Assembly: GCA_903893955.1 (NCBI GenBank)
Contig: CAITOG010000389.1
Location: 1 to 9,508 of the forward strand
Direction: 5' to 3'
Length of the DNA: 9,508 nt
From: an uncultured Actinomycetes bacterium
Lineage (GTDB): Bacteria; Actinomycetota; Acidimicrobiia; Acidimicrobiales; RAAP-2
The number at the start of each line of letters is the position of its first letter. Position 1 is the stretch's first letter. This document shows positions 1-6,420 of this stretch, piece by piece. The notes beneath the pieces are model-generated. The model did no database searches. It was given only the letters and a program-made list of their open reading frames with translations, and was not told where the DNA came from. The position numbers and the translations under genes are program-made.

Positions 1-827
1 GAGTCAGCGAGTTGGCTCAGGCGCTTGATCTCTCGTTCCTCTTGGGCGTGGGCCTTCTCGGCCTGGGCGGTGTCGAGCTCGAACTTGGCTGTGAAGGCGC
101 TGTAGTTGCCCTTGTACTCGCTGAGACGACCATCCGCGAGGTGGAGCACCTTGGTGATCGCCTGGTCGAGTAGGTCGAGGTCGTGGCTCACCACGAGGAT
201 GGTGCCCTGGAACGAGTTGAGCTCATCGACGAGCCAGCGCTTGGCGGCCAGGTCGAGGTGGTTGGTGGGCTCGTCCAGGATCATGATCTCGGGCTGCTGG
301 AAGAGGAGACGAACGATGTCGACTCGACGGCGCGGCCCACCCGAGAGCGACGTGATGTCCTCGAAGAGGAGGTCTTGTCGGAGGCCGACGCCGTCGGCGA
401 GCCGAGCCATCACTGCCTCGGCCTCATAGCCCCCGAGCTCCGCATATCGGCTCTCGAGCTCGGTGAATTGCTCGATATTCTCGCCACTTGGGTCCGCAGC
501 CATCGCACTGCGCGCCTCGCCGAGCTTGTCGTCGAGGACATCGAGGCCCTTGGCAGAGAGCACATGTGAGAACCCGCTCGGATCGAGGCCGAGGCCCTCA
601 GGGGAGGGGACCTGCGGAAGGTAGCCCAGCTGCCCCACGATCTTGAGTGAGCCGGTGTGGTGGACCTCAGGATCAGGCTCGCCGACAAGGACCGAGATGA
701 GGGTCGACTTGCCAGTCCCGTTGCGCCCGACCAGGCCGACCTTCTCGCCGGTCGCGACGAGGAAGGAGGCGCCATCAAGGAGCTTGCGCTGGCCTATCTC
801 GACGCTGAGGTTGGTTCCGGTGATCAT
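1..827 (-). CDS. ABC-F family ATPase, C-terminus beyond window edge (partial)
   Basis: Reading the minus strand from ATG at 827 gives 275 codons without a stop, running off the left edge. The protein starts MITGTNLSVEIGQRKLL, typical of ABC-F proteins, with no membrane segments. The first nucleotide-binding domain is complete: Walker A GRNGTGKST (residues 34-42), signature LSGGPRRRV (161-169), Walker B and catalytic Glu in IMILDEPTNHLD (181-192, E186) and switch His in VVSHD (H215). A charged helical stretch begins near residue 245 (FELDTAQAEKAHAQEER), which fits the inter-domain linker; the second ATPase domain would lie outside the window. ABC-F proteins are cytosolic ATPases that mostly act on ribosomes, as translation factors or in antibiotic resistance; the subtype cannot be told from this half. 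Pro165 in the signature replaces the more usual Gln or Glu. The gene is divergent from the methyltransferase, 66 bp away. No strong Shine-Dalgarno precedes the ATG; the start rests on the N-terminal match. Confidence 0.93.
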   Translation of the reverse strand, partial: MITGTNLSVEIGQRKLLDGASFLVATGEKVGLVGRNGTGKSTLISVLVGEPDPEVHHTGSLKIVGQLGYLPQVPSPEGLGLDPSGFSHVLSAKGLDVLDDKLGEARSAMAADPSGENIEQFTELESRYAELGGYEAEAVMARLADGVGLRQDLLFEDITSLSGGPRRRVDIVRLLFQQPEIMILDEPTNHLDLAAKRWLVDELNSFQGTILVVSHDLDLLDQAITKVLHLADGRLSEYKGNYSAFTAKFELDTAQAEKAHAQEEREIKRLSQLAD

Positions 828-893
828 GGGCGGGAAGGACGATTCTCCCACACGCCACAGCCCTCGCAGCCCGGGGTGTGCGACCATGGCGCC

Positions 894-1724
894 ATGACAC
901 CCTCGCCGATGGACGAAGAGCACCTCGAGATGAACCGCAGGTCGTGGGACGCCCGCACGCCGTTGCACGCATCGAGCGCCTTCTATGACGTCGACGGCGT
1001 AGTGGCGGGCCGATCGACTCTGCACCCGTTCGAGCCTCTCGAGCTCGGTGACGTCACCGGCTGCTCGCTCGTGCATCTGCAGTGCCATCTGGGTACCGAC
1101 ACGATCTCGTGGGCCCGCTTGGGCGCCAGGGTCACCGGCCTCGACTTCTCAGCCCCTGCGATCGAGGAAGCCACAGCGATCGCCCGCCGTTGCGGCATTG
1201 ATGCTGAGTTCGTCATCGCCGACGTCTACGACGCTGTGCAGGCGCTGGGCCGTCGATTCGACGTGGTCTACACAGGGCTCGGGGCACTCTGCTGGCTCAA
1301 GGACATCGCCGCGTGGGCGCAGGTGGTCACTGAGCTGCTCGAGCCGGGCGGTCGGCTCTACCTGCTCGAGTTCCACCCTCTTCTTGGCGTGCTCTCGGAT
1401 GACGGACCTTTTCTCGACCCTGCGTACCCCTACTTTTGGCGGGAAGAGGGTCTCGTGCTTGCCGACAACAGCGACTATGCAGCCGGGCCAGAGGTCCTCG
1501 ACGATGACGTGACGGTCGAGTGGCCGCATCCCATCGCCGACGTGGTCACTGCGATCCTCGGAGCTGGCCTCGAGCTCAAGCAGCTCTCGGAACACGATGT
1601 CCTTGCCTTCGCTCCTTGGAAGGAGCTCGAGGAGGTTCCCGGCGAGGCGACGCTATGGCGGCTCCCAGCTGGCCAACCGCAGATCCCGCTCGAGTACTCG
1701 CTCCTCGCGGTCAAGCCAATCTGA
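894..1724 (+). CDS. Class I SAM-dependent methyltransferase
   Basis: The 276-residue protein has a Rossmann-type methyltransferase core. SAM-binding motif I is VHLQCHLGTD (residues 60-69), a form seen in a group of bacterial methyltransferases annotated only as class I SAM-dependent. The acidic residue ending strand 2 is D84 in GLDFS. Strand 4 is FDVVYTGLGALCWL (Y126 inside), followed by EPGGRLYLLEFHP before strand 5. There is no signal peptide or membrane segment, so it is cytosolic. The substrate cannot be deduced: the C-terminal third (WREEGL, DVTVEWPHPIADVV, SLLAVKP) resembles small-molecule methyltransferases rather than rRNA or DNA enzymes, but this is impression. The reading frame is open further upstream, to ATG 657, but that would run inside the divergent ABC-F gene, so ATG 894 is chosen; ATG 909 is a close alternative. 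It stands alone on its strand and ends just before a strong stem-loop. Confidence 0.88.
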   Translation: MTPSPMDEEHLEMNRRSWDARTPLHASSAFYDVDGVVAGRSTLHPFEPLELGDVTGCSLVHLQCHLGTDTISWARLGARVTGLDFSAPAIEEATAIARRCGIDAEFVIADVYDAVQALGRRFDVVYTGLGALCWLKDIAAWAQVVTELLEPGGRLYLLEFHPLLGVLSDDGPFLDPAYPYFWREEGLVLADNSDYAAGPEVLDDDVTVEWPHPIADVVTAILGAGLELKQLSEHDVLAFAPWKELEEVPGEATLWRLPAGQPQIPLEYSLLAVKPI

Positions 1725-1734
1725 CCTCAAGACG

Positions 1735-1771
1735 CGACAACGCCCGGTCCGTCGTGGACCGGGCGTTGTCG
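1735..1771. terminator. Bidirectional stem-loop terminator between convergent genes
   Basis: A perfect 16-bp inverted repeat (1735-1750 pairing with 1756-1771) encloses a 5-nt loop, GTCGT. It starts 10 bp after the methyltransferase stop and ends 19 bp before the stop of the convergent SHOCT gene. The stem is GC-rich and read equally from both strands, so it probably ends both transcripts. Neither side has a clear T-tract, which is common for actinobacterial stem-loop terminators. Confidence 0.8.
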
Positions 1772-1790
1772 ACGTTCTGCGTGAAGTGGC

Positions 1791-2183
1791 CTAGCTGAGC
1801 AGCTTGGCCTTCTGAGCCTCGAACTCCTCGTTCGTGATGACGCCCTTGTCCTTGAGGTCGGCGAGCTTGGCGAGCTCGTCGGCGCTGTTCGTGCCAGCGG
1901 CCTCCTTGACGTAGCTGTTGAACGCCTGCTGCTGATCCTTGGCAGCCTGCAGCTGGTGCTCATGCATCTTGCCGCCACGGGCGATGAGGTACACGAGGAC
2001 GCCGAGGAACGGCAGGATGATGATGAACAGCACCCACATCGCCTTTGCGAAGCCGCCCATGTCGTGGCTGCGGAAGATGTCGATGATCACCTGGATCAGC
2101 AGGAAGATCCAGAGGAAGAAGACGAAGAAGAACAGGATCGTCCAGAAGAGATCCAGGAGTGGGTAGGAGCTAGCAAGCGTCAT
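1791..2183 (-). CDS. Small membrane protein with PLDc_N-like hairpin and C-terminal SHOCT domain
   Basis: The 130-residue protein has two predicted transmembrane helices, about residues 9-37 (very rich in Phe, Leu and Ile) and 48-69 (AMWVLFIIILPFLGVLVYLI). These are followed by a basic, Gln-rich cytosolic stretch and a C-terminal SHOCT motif at about 101-129 (ADELAKLADLKDKGVITNEEF). The membrane part resembles the N-terminal domain of phospholipase D/cardiolipin synthase-type proteins (PLDc_N), but no catalytic HKD domain follows, so it is not an enzyme of that kind. SHOCT is a short C-terminal helical domain, usually considered an oligomerisation or anchoring module; no biochemical role is established here. 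AAGGA (2192-2196) lies 8 nt before the ATG, a good ribosome binding site. The gene is divergent from the Bax-inhibitor-like membrane protein, so the pair may be co-regulated (inference). Confidence 0.88.
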   Translation of the reverse strand: MTLASSYPLLDLFWTILFFFVFFLWIFLLIQVIIDIFRSHDMGGFAKAMWVLFIIILPFLGVLVYLIARGGKMHEHQLQAAKDQQQAFNSYVKEAAGTNSADELAKLADLKDKGVITNEEFEAQKAKLLS

Positions 2184-2216
2184 CGGGGTTTCCTTTCAGG
2201 AAGTTTTGTCAAAGTG

Positions 2217-2222
2217 AATCTA
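2217..2222 (-). promoter_or_regulatory. Candidate -10 element for the SHOCT gene
   Basis: Read on the minus strand this is TAGATT, which fits the TAnnnT pattern of actinobacterial -10 boxes and lies 33 bp before the ATG at 2183. No matching -35 box is found at 16-18 bp, so the call is weak. Confidence 0.25.
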
Positions 2223-2243
2223 GCAGTGGAGCCCAGCCGGGAG

Positions 2244-2266
2244 GGGAACGATGATTTCGAGTTCCC
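2244..2266. repeat. Short inverted repeat in the SHOCT/BI-1 divergent region
   Basis: GGGAAC (2244-2249) is repeated inverted as GTTCCC (2261-2266) with 11 nt between. It sits near the middle of the gap between the two divergent membrane-protein genes, where an operator could act on both. A 6-bp repeat may also be chance. Confidence 0.3.
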
Positions 2267-2300
2267 TGCTTCTGCAGGCTCAGGCGACTGCTGGCAGCCC

Positions 2301-2306
2301 TAGGCT
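2301..2306 (+). promoter_or_regulatory. Candidate -10 element for the BI-1 gene
   Basis: TAGGCT fits TAnnnT. Transcription from it would begin near 2313, after the upstream ATG at 2309 and before the ribosome binding site at 2325, so it agrees with a start at 2345. No -35 box is evident. Confidence 0.2.
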
Positions 2307-2324
2307 GGATGCAGGAAACGGTCG

Positions 2325-2332
2325 AGGAGAGG
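2325..2332 (+). promoter_or_regulatory. Ribosome binding site that decides the BI-1 start
   Basis: AGGAGAGG lies 12 nt before the ATG at 2345. The in-frame ATG at 2309 has no comparable site upstream, so 2345 is preferred, although the spacing is slightly long. Confidence 0.55.
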
Positions 2333-2344
2333 TGTGGACCTGAG

Positions 2345-3076
2345 ATGGCGCAGCGACAGGCAACCGGTTCGTTCGGCTCGAAGGGAAACTTCGACCGGCT
2401 GGTGAGCACCTACGGCCCTGGGTCGACAGAGGTGAGCGACGCGGCGCCGCTCATCGCCGCCGACGTTTTTGACAAGGTCGGACTCTTGGTGGCGATCGCT
2501 CTTGTCGGCGGCATAGGTGCCGCGTTCTTGCGCGTACCACCCGTGATCGCCTTCGTGTCGTTGTTCGTGGCCATGGGCTTCGCCATCGCAGCGATGCTCA
2601 AGCCGGCGAAGGCGATGATCTTCGCCCCGCTCTTCGCTCTGAGCGAGGGCGTCGCCCTCGGCTGGATCTCTCGGGCCTTTTCTGGACCGAACGCTGCGGT
2701 GGTCCCGATGGCCATCATCGGCACGTCGGTCGTGTTCGTCGCCGTACTCTTCTCGTACCGGACTGGTCTGGTCAAGGTGGGGCCGGCATTCGTGAGGGCG
2801 ACCATCATCGCGGGCATCGGCCTCTTGGCCATGATGATCGCCTCGTGGTTCGGCCTCACGATCCCCTTCACCAGCTCGGGCACGTCGACGCTGCTGATCT
2901 TCGGCGTGCTCTACCTCGTCGTTGGGGTGATGGACCTCTTCGTCGACTTCGCCTATGTGTACAAGGCGCAGCAGGCGGGTGTGTCCAAGGAAGGGGAGTG
3001 GTTCGCTGCGCTGTCGATCATGTTCTCCCTGGTGATGATCTACCTGGCGCTCCTCCGCATCCTCGGGAGCCGCTGA
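2345..3076 (+). CDS. Bax inhibitor-1/YccA family membrane protein
   Basis: The 243-residue protein has seven predicted transmembrane helices, roughly at 45-62, 67-84, 88-108, 117-136, 151-172, 181-203 and 219-239, after a soluble N-terminal tail of about 40 residues. Family features are the helix-3 segment PLFALSEGVALGWIS (95-109) and the C-terminal pattern EWFAALSIMFSLVMIYLALLR (218-238 region), which matches the actinobacterial BaxI_1 branch with its EW...A...LV.lY...LR ending. Members of the wider family include pH-sensitive calcium leak channels such as YetJ of Bacillus subtilis, but the function of this branch is unknown. Acidic residues D197 and D201 in helix 6 could be part of such a sensor (inference). 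The longer version from ATG 2309 would add 12 polar residues (MQETVEERCGPE) and is judged less likely. It converges on the DUF167 gene with only 4 bp between stops. Confidence 0.9.
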   Translation: MAQRQATGSFGSKGNFDRLVSTYGPGSTEVSDAAPLIAADVFDKVGLLVAIALVGGIGAAFLRVPPVIAFVSLFVAMGFAIAAMLKPAKAMIFAPLFALSEGVALGWISRAFSGPNAAVVPMAIIGTSVVFVAVLFSYRTGLVKVGPAFVRATIIAGIGLLAMMIASWFGLTIPFTSSGTSTLLIFGVLYLVVGVMDLFVDFAYVYKAQQAGVSKEGEWFAALSIMFSLVMIYLALLRILGSR

Positions 3077-3080
3077 GAGA

Positions 3081-3362
3081 TCAACCGCCCGTCGATGCTT
3101 TGAGCCGAGCCAGGGTGGCGGCACCCAACTCGTCGTCGATGGTGACTTCGACGAGCTTTCGGCGAGAGCCTCGGCCGTGCACCAGCCGAACTGCTCGTGG
3201 TCGGACGCCGAAGGCATCGGCGACGGCGAGAAGGACCGCATTGTTCGCCTTGCCCTCGGTCGCAGGCTCTCGCACCTTGACCAGCAGGCTGGACGCTCGC
3301 ATCCCGCCGACGGCCGGCGCTCTCGCGCCGGGCTGGACGTGGACTGGGAATCGGATCGGCAC
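3081..3362 (-). CDS. DUF167 (YggU-like) family protein
   Basis: The 93-residue protein has the family hallmarks: VQPGAR (residues 9-14), the REPATEGKANNAV segment (31-43) and GRGSRRKLVEV (63-73). Its size is the usual one for the family (about 75-100 residues). DUF167 proteins are small, soluble alpha/beta proteins with no settled biochemical role. The start codon is GTG at 3362, 5 bp after the stop of the acyl-CoA dehydrogenase. No good Shine-Dalgarno is visible, so translation is probably coupled to the upstream gene. A small inverted repeat covers the start codon. The link to the dehydrogenase is probably transcriptional convenience, since DUF167 genes occur in varied contexts. Confidence 0.9.
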   Translation of the reverse strand: MPIRFPVHVQPGARAPAVGGMRASSLLVKVREPATEGKANNAVLLAVADAFGVRPRAVRLVHGRGSRRKLVEVTIDDELGAATLARLKASTGG

Positions 3363-3376
3363 GCTGCTCAGCGTGC
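3359..3376. repeat. Small inverted repeat over the ACAD stop/DUF167 start junction
   Basis: GCACGCT (3359-3365) pairs perfectly with AGCGTGC (3370-3376) around a 4-nt loop. In the minus-strand mRNA this hairpin would contain both the dehydrogenase stop and the DUF167 GTG start. It is too small to be a convincing terminator. Confidence 0.45.
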
Positions 3377-4624
3377 GAAGTCCCAGGACCCACCCGACTC
3401 GTAGCGCCGGAGCACGTTCTTGGCGATCAAGATGCGGTGGACCTCGTCGGGACCATCTGCGAGCCGGAGCGTTCGAGCCCCCAAGTACATGCGGCTCAGT
3501 GGGAGATCGTTCGACACACCTGCTGCTCCCCAGACCTGGATCGCCCGATCGACGACTCTCGAGTACGCCGCCGGGACGTAGATCTTGAGGGCTGAGATGT
3601 CGGTCCTCGCCTCAGGGTCCCCTCGATCGACCTTCTCGGCCGCAGCGATGGTCATCATCCGGGCCGTCTGCAGGTCGATGTAGCTGTCGGCGATGAAGCC
3701 CTGGATGAACTGCTTGTCCTTGAGCAGACCACCGTGGACCTCTCGGGTGAGCGCCCGCTCGACCATCAAGTCGAACGCTCGCCACATCTGCCCGACTGAG
3801 TTCATGCAGTGGTAAATGCGACCCGCACCGAGGCGATCTTGCGCAGCCTCGTGCCCTTGGCCGACTCGACCGAGCGCGTTGTCGAGCGGGACGCGCACGT
3901 CTCGGTAGATCACTTCGCAGTGGTCCGACGTCGGACTTCCCCAGATGCCGATCCCGCGGACGATGTCGACCCCCGGCGTGTCGGTCGGGACGATGATCTG
4001 GACCATCGAGCCGCTCCGACCCTCCTCGCCAGTCGCGTCCTGGGCACGACACATCACGATGAAGAAGTCAGCATCCTTGCCGTTCGAGGTGAACCACTTG
4101 TGGCCATCGATGACCCATTCGTCGCCCTCGCGCCGGGCAGTGGTCTTGAGCGAGCGTGGATCTGAGCCGGCGCTGTCAGGCTCGGTCATCGAGAAGCCGG
4201 ACTCCATGGTCCCCTCGATGAGCGGCAGCAGCCACTTGGCTTTCTGCTCCTCGGTCCCGTACTTGGCCAGGATCTTCTGATTCCCGCTGTTAGGCGCCAC
4301 GACCCCGAAGAGTCCGGCGGCACCGACCGCGTAGGCCAGGATCTCGTTCATGTAGGCGTGGGGGAGGAACTCGAGGCCCATGCCGCCGTACTCGGTCGGC
4401 AGGTGCGGCGCCCACAGCCCGGCGGCTCTCACCTTCTCCTTGACCTCGTCTCGTGCCTCGCGGGCGCGCGCTCGAACCTCGTCGCTGAGTGCGGCACCCT
4501 GTCGCTGCGGCCACAGCTCGCCCTCGCGAGGGAGGATCTCGTCGTTGATGAGCGCAGCGGTCCGGAGGCGGACGTCATTGGTCCGTTCATCGAGGTTCGC
4601 AAGTGGGGTCACGGTGATGGGCAT
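3368..4624 (-). CDS. Acyl-CoA dehydrogenase, ACAD10/11-like
   Basis: This 418-residue flavoenzyme should oxidise an acyl-CoA at the alpha-beta bond, passing electrons to electron-transfer flavoprotein. Domains run in the normal order: N-terminal helices with the LPTEYGGMGL loop (75-84), the central beta-barrel with FSMTEPDSAGSD (144-155, flavin and substrate contacts) and HKWFTSNGKDAD (175-186), then the C-terminal helical domain with DRLGAGR (263-269), WGAAGVSND (365-373) and LADGPDEVHR (388-397). In medium-chain enzymes the last segment reads YEGT with the catalytic Glu; here it reads ADGP, putting D390 at that position, as in the ACAD10/ACAD11 group. Substrate is unknown. ATG 4624 is preceded by AGGAA (4630-4634), 5 nt away. 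The gene is divergent from an acyl-CoA ligase and followed by DUF167, which suggests it acts on the CoA ester the ligase makes (inference). Confidence 0.94.
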   Translation of the reverse strand: MPITVTPLANLDERTNDVRLRTAALINDEILPREGELWPQRQGAALSDEVRARAREARDEVKEKVRAAGLWAPHLPTEYGGMGLEFLPHAYMNEILAYAVGAAGLFGVVAPNSGNQKILAKYGTEEQKAKWLLPLIEGTMESGFSMTEPDSAGSDPRSLKTTARREGDEWVIDGHKWFTSNGKDADFFIVMCRAQDATGEEGRSGSMVQIIVPTDTPGVDIVRGIGIWGSPTSDHCEVIYRDVRVPLDNALGRVGQGHEAAQDRLGAGRIYHCMNSVGQMWRAFDLMVERALTREVHGGLLKDKQFIQGFIADSYIDLQTARMMTIAAAEKVDRGDPEARTDISALKIYVPAAYSRVVDRAIQVWGAAGVSNDLPLSRMYLGARTLRLADGPDEVHRILIAKNVLRRYESGGSWDFAR

Positions 4625-4671
4625 GAGCCATTCCTAGCAAGTTTCCCGTCGCCCTGACCCTGTGAGCGACC

Positions 4672-4677
4672 TAAGAT
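4672..4677 (+). promoter_or_regulatory. Candidate -10 element for the acyl-CoA ligase
   Basis: TAAGAT matches the TAnnnT pattern, 63 bp before the chosen ATG at 4735, in the 110-bp divergent gap with the dehydrogenase. No -35 match was found at normal spacing. Confidence 0.35.
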
Positions 4678-4719
4678 CGCCCTCCCAGGGGGCCCATGGC
4701 GGGTCGCTGGATCGGCGGA

Positions 4720-4725
4720 AGGAGG
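4720..4725 (+). promoter_or_regulatory. Ribosome binding site that decides the ligase start
   Basis: A perfect AGGAGG lies 9 nt before ATG 4735. The in-frame ATG at 4696 lies before it, has no such site, and would add 13 Gly/Arg-rich residues, so 4735 is the likely start. Confidence 0.85.
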
Positions 4726-4734
4726 GGTGGCGAC

Positions 4735-6420
4735 ATGCCGCTCAGCTACGAAGAGGCACTCGAGCAGATCACTGGCGAGGGCCAGATCTTCGAGCTCATC
4801 ACCGAGACCGTCGATGGCCAGGACTATCGGGTGTTCAAGAACGCTCCGCCCAACCTCGGTGCGCTCTTCGCTGGTGCTCGAGGCGACGACGCCACGTTCC
4901 TCGTCTACGAGAACGAGCGCTGGAGCTTTGACGACGTCATGAAGGCCGCCGACGCCCTGGGCGCGACCTTGGTTGAGCGCTACGGCATCACCAAGGGCGA
5001 CCGGGTGGGCATCGCCATGCGCAACCTCCCTGAGTGGATCATCTCCTTCGCCGCCATCTTGATGGTCGGTGGTGTGTCGGTGTCCCTCAACGCCTGGTGG
5101 ACCGAGGAAGAGCTCGACTACGCCATCGGCGACTCTGGGCTCAGCCTTCTGATCGCTGACCCAGAGCGGGTCGAGCGGGCGCACCGACCCGCACACGGTC
5201 ACGGCTGCAAGATCCTGGTCGTCCGCTCTGACTCGCTCGAGCCGCAGTTCCACGACGTCGATCGCTACGAGGACGTGGTGGTCCCTGGGACGCCGCTGCC
5301 GACGGTCGAGGTGCTCCCTGACGACGACGCCACCATCCTCTACACGTCGGGCACGACCGGATTCCCCAAGGGCGCCGTGTCGACCCACCGTGCGGTCATC
5401 CAGGCGCTGATGGGGTTCTGGGCGAACAACACCATCGGTGGTGCGCGCAAGGGCGGCGAGAACGTCATGGGCGGTGATGAGCACCCGCCGTGCTTCATCT
5501 TGATCGTCCCGCTGTTCCACGTGACCGGCTGCGTGCCGGTGATGCTGTCGTGCTTCGGCATGAAGTTCAAGCTGGTGATGATGTACCGGTGGGACCCGGA
5601 GGCCGCGCTCCGTCTGATCGAGGCTGAGCGGGTGACGACCTTCGTCGGCGTCCCCACGCAGAGCTGGGACATGCTCGAGAGCCCGAACTTCTCGAAGTAC
5701 GACACTTCGTCGTTGGCGAGCGTCGGCGGTGGTGGCGCGCCCGCGCCGTCAAAGCTCGTCGACCGCATCGAAGGGGGCTTCAAGAAGGGCCGGCCGAACA
5801 TCGGGTACGGGATGACCGAGACGAACGCGTTCGGCCCCAACAACAACGGTGATGACTATGTCGCCCACCCGACGTCGACCGGTCGGGCCCACACCACGAT
5901 CATGGATTGCGAGATCCGTGGCGAGGACGGGTCGCCGCTGCCGGTCGGCGAGCGCGGCGAGATCTGGATGCGCGGTCCGAACCTGATCCGCGGCTATTGG
6001 AACAAGCCAGATGCCACCAAGGAGACGATCGTCGGCGGCTGGTTGGCATCAGGCGACCTTGGCCGCATCGACGAAGACGGCTTCCTCTACATCGAGGACC
6101 GGGCCAAGGACATGGTGCTCCGAGCGGGTGAGAACGTGTACTCCGCAGAGGTCGAGAGTGCGATCTACGAGCACCCTGACGTCTACGAGTGCGCGGTCCT
6201 TGGCGTGCCGCACGAGCGCTTGGGCGAAGAGGTCGCAGTGGTCATCCACCCCAAGGCCGGCGCAACGCTCGATGAGGACAGCCTCCAGGACTTCCTGGCT
6301 GACAAGCTGGCGAGCTTCAAGATCCCATCGAAGGTCGTGTTCTCCAACGAGCGGTTGCCGAGGAACCCGTCGGGCAAGATCCTCAAGCGGACGATCAAAG
6401 AGACCCTCTTCTCGAGCTAG
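4735..6420 (+). CDS. Fatty-acid/acyl-CoA ligase (class I adenylate-forming enzyme)
   Basis: The 561-residue enzyme should activate a carboxylic acid to its CoA thioester through an acyl-AMP intermediate, using ATP, in the cytosol. All core motifs are intact: the ATP-gripping loop YTSGTTGFPKG (203-213), PLFHVTG (259-265), YGMTE (358-362), SGDLGRIDEDG with ribose-binding D441, the hinge region IEDRAKDMVLRAGENVYSAEVE, and PSGK with the catalytic Lys (K548) near the C-terminus. Between the first two motifs is a Gly-rich insert, GGARKGGENVMGGDEHPPC (about 235-253), of unknown role. Length is normal for fatty-acid CoA ligases. The chain-length or aromatic specificity cannot be read from the sequence. 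The gene is divergent from the acyl-CoA dehydrogenase, a natural next step on the product. Its TAG stop overlaps the stop of the convergent Nudix gene. Confidence 0.94.
   Translation: MPLSYEEALEQITGEGQIFELITETVDGQDYRVFKNAPPNLGALFAGARGDDATFLVYENERWSFDDVMKAADALGATLVERYGITKGDRVGIAMRNLPEWIISFAAILMVGGVSVSLNAWWTEEELDYAIGDSGLSLLIADPERVERAHRPAHGHGCKILVVRSDSLEPQFHDVDRYEDVVVPGTPLPTVEVLPDDDATILYTSGTTGFPKGAVSTHRAVIQALMGFWANNTIGGARKGGENVMGGDEHPPCFILIVPLFHVTGCVPVMLSCFGMKFKLVMMYRWDPEAALRLIEAERVTTFVGVPTQSWDMLESPNFSKYDTSSLASVGGGGAPAPSKLVDRIEGGFKKGRPNIGYGMTETNAFGPNNNGDDYVAHPTSTGRAHTTIMDCEIRGEDGSPLPVGERGEIWMRGPNLIRGYWNKPDATKETIVGGWLASGDLGRIDEDGFLYIEDRAKDMVLRAGENVYSAEVESAIYEHPDVYECAVLGVPHERLGEEVAVVIHPKAGATLDEDSLQDFLADKLASFKIPSKVVFSNERLPRNPSGKILKRTIKETLFSS

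Noticed and set aside
657..893. Upstream extension of the methyltransferase frame to ATG 657
   Set aside because: It would overlap about 170 bp of the divergent ABC-F gene and adds residues with no similarity to methyltransferase N-termini; ATG 894 suits the domain.
2300..3241. Long minus-strand open frame (313 codons) antisense to the BI-1 gene and reaching into the DUF167 gene
   Set aside because: Its translation is rich in His, Asp, Arg and Glu with no recognisable domain, as expected for the antisense of a GC-rich gene. It overlaps two well-supported genes.
4609..5520. Long minus-strand open frame (303 codons) antisense to the acyl-CoA ligase
   Set aside because: Low-complexity charged composition, no family motif, and the opposite strand encodes a ligase with all core motifs.
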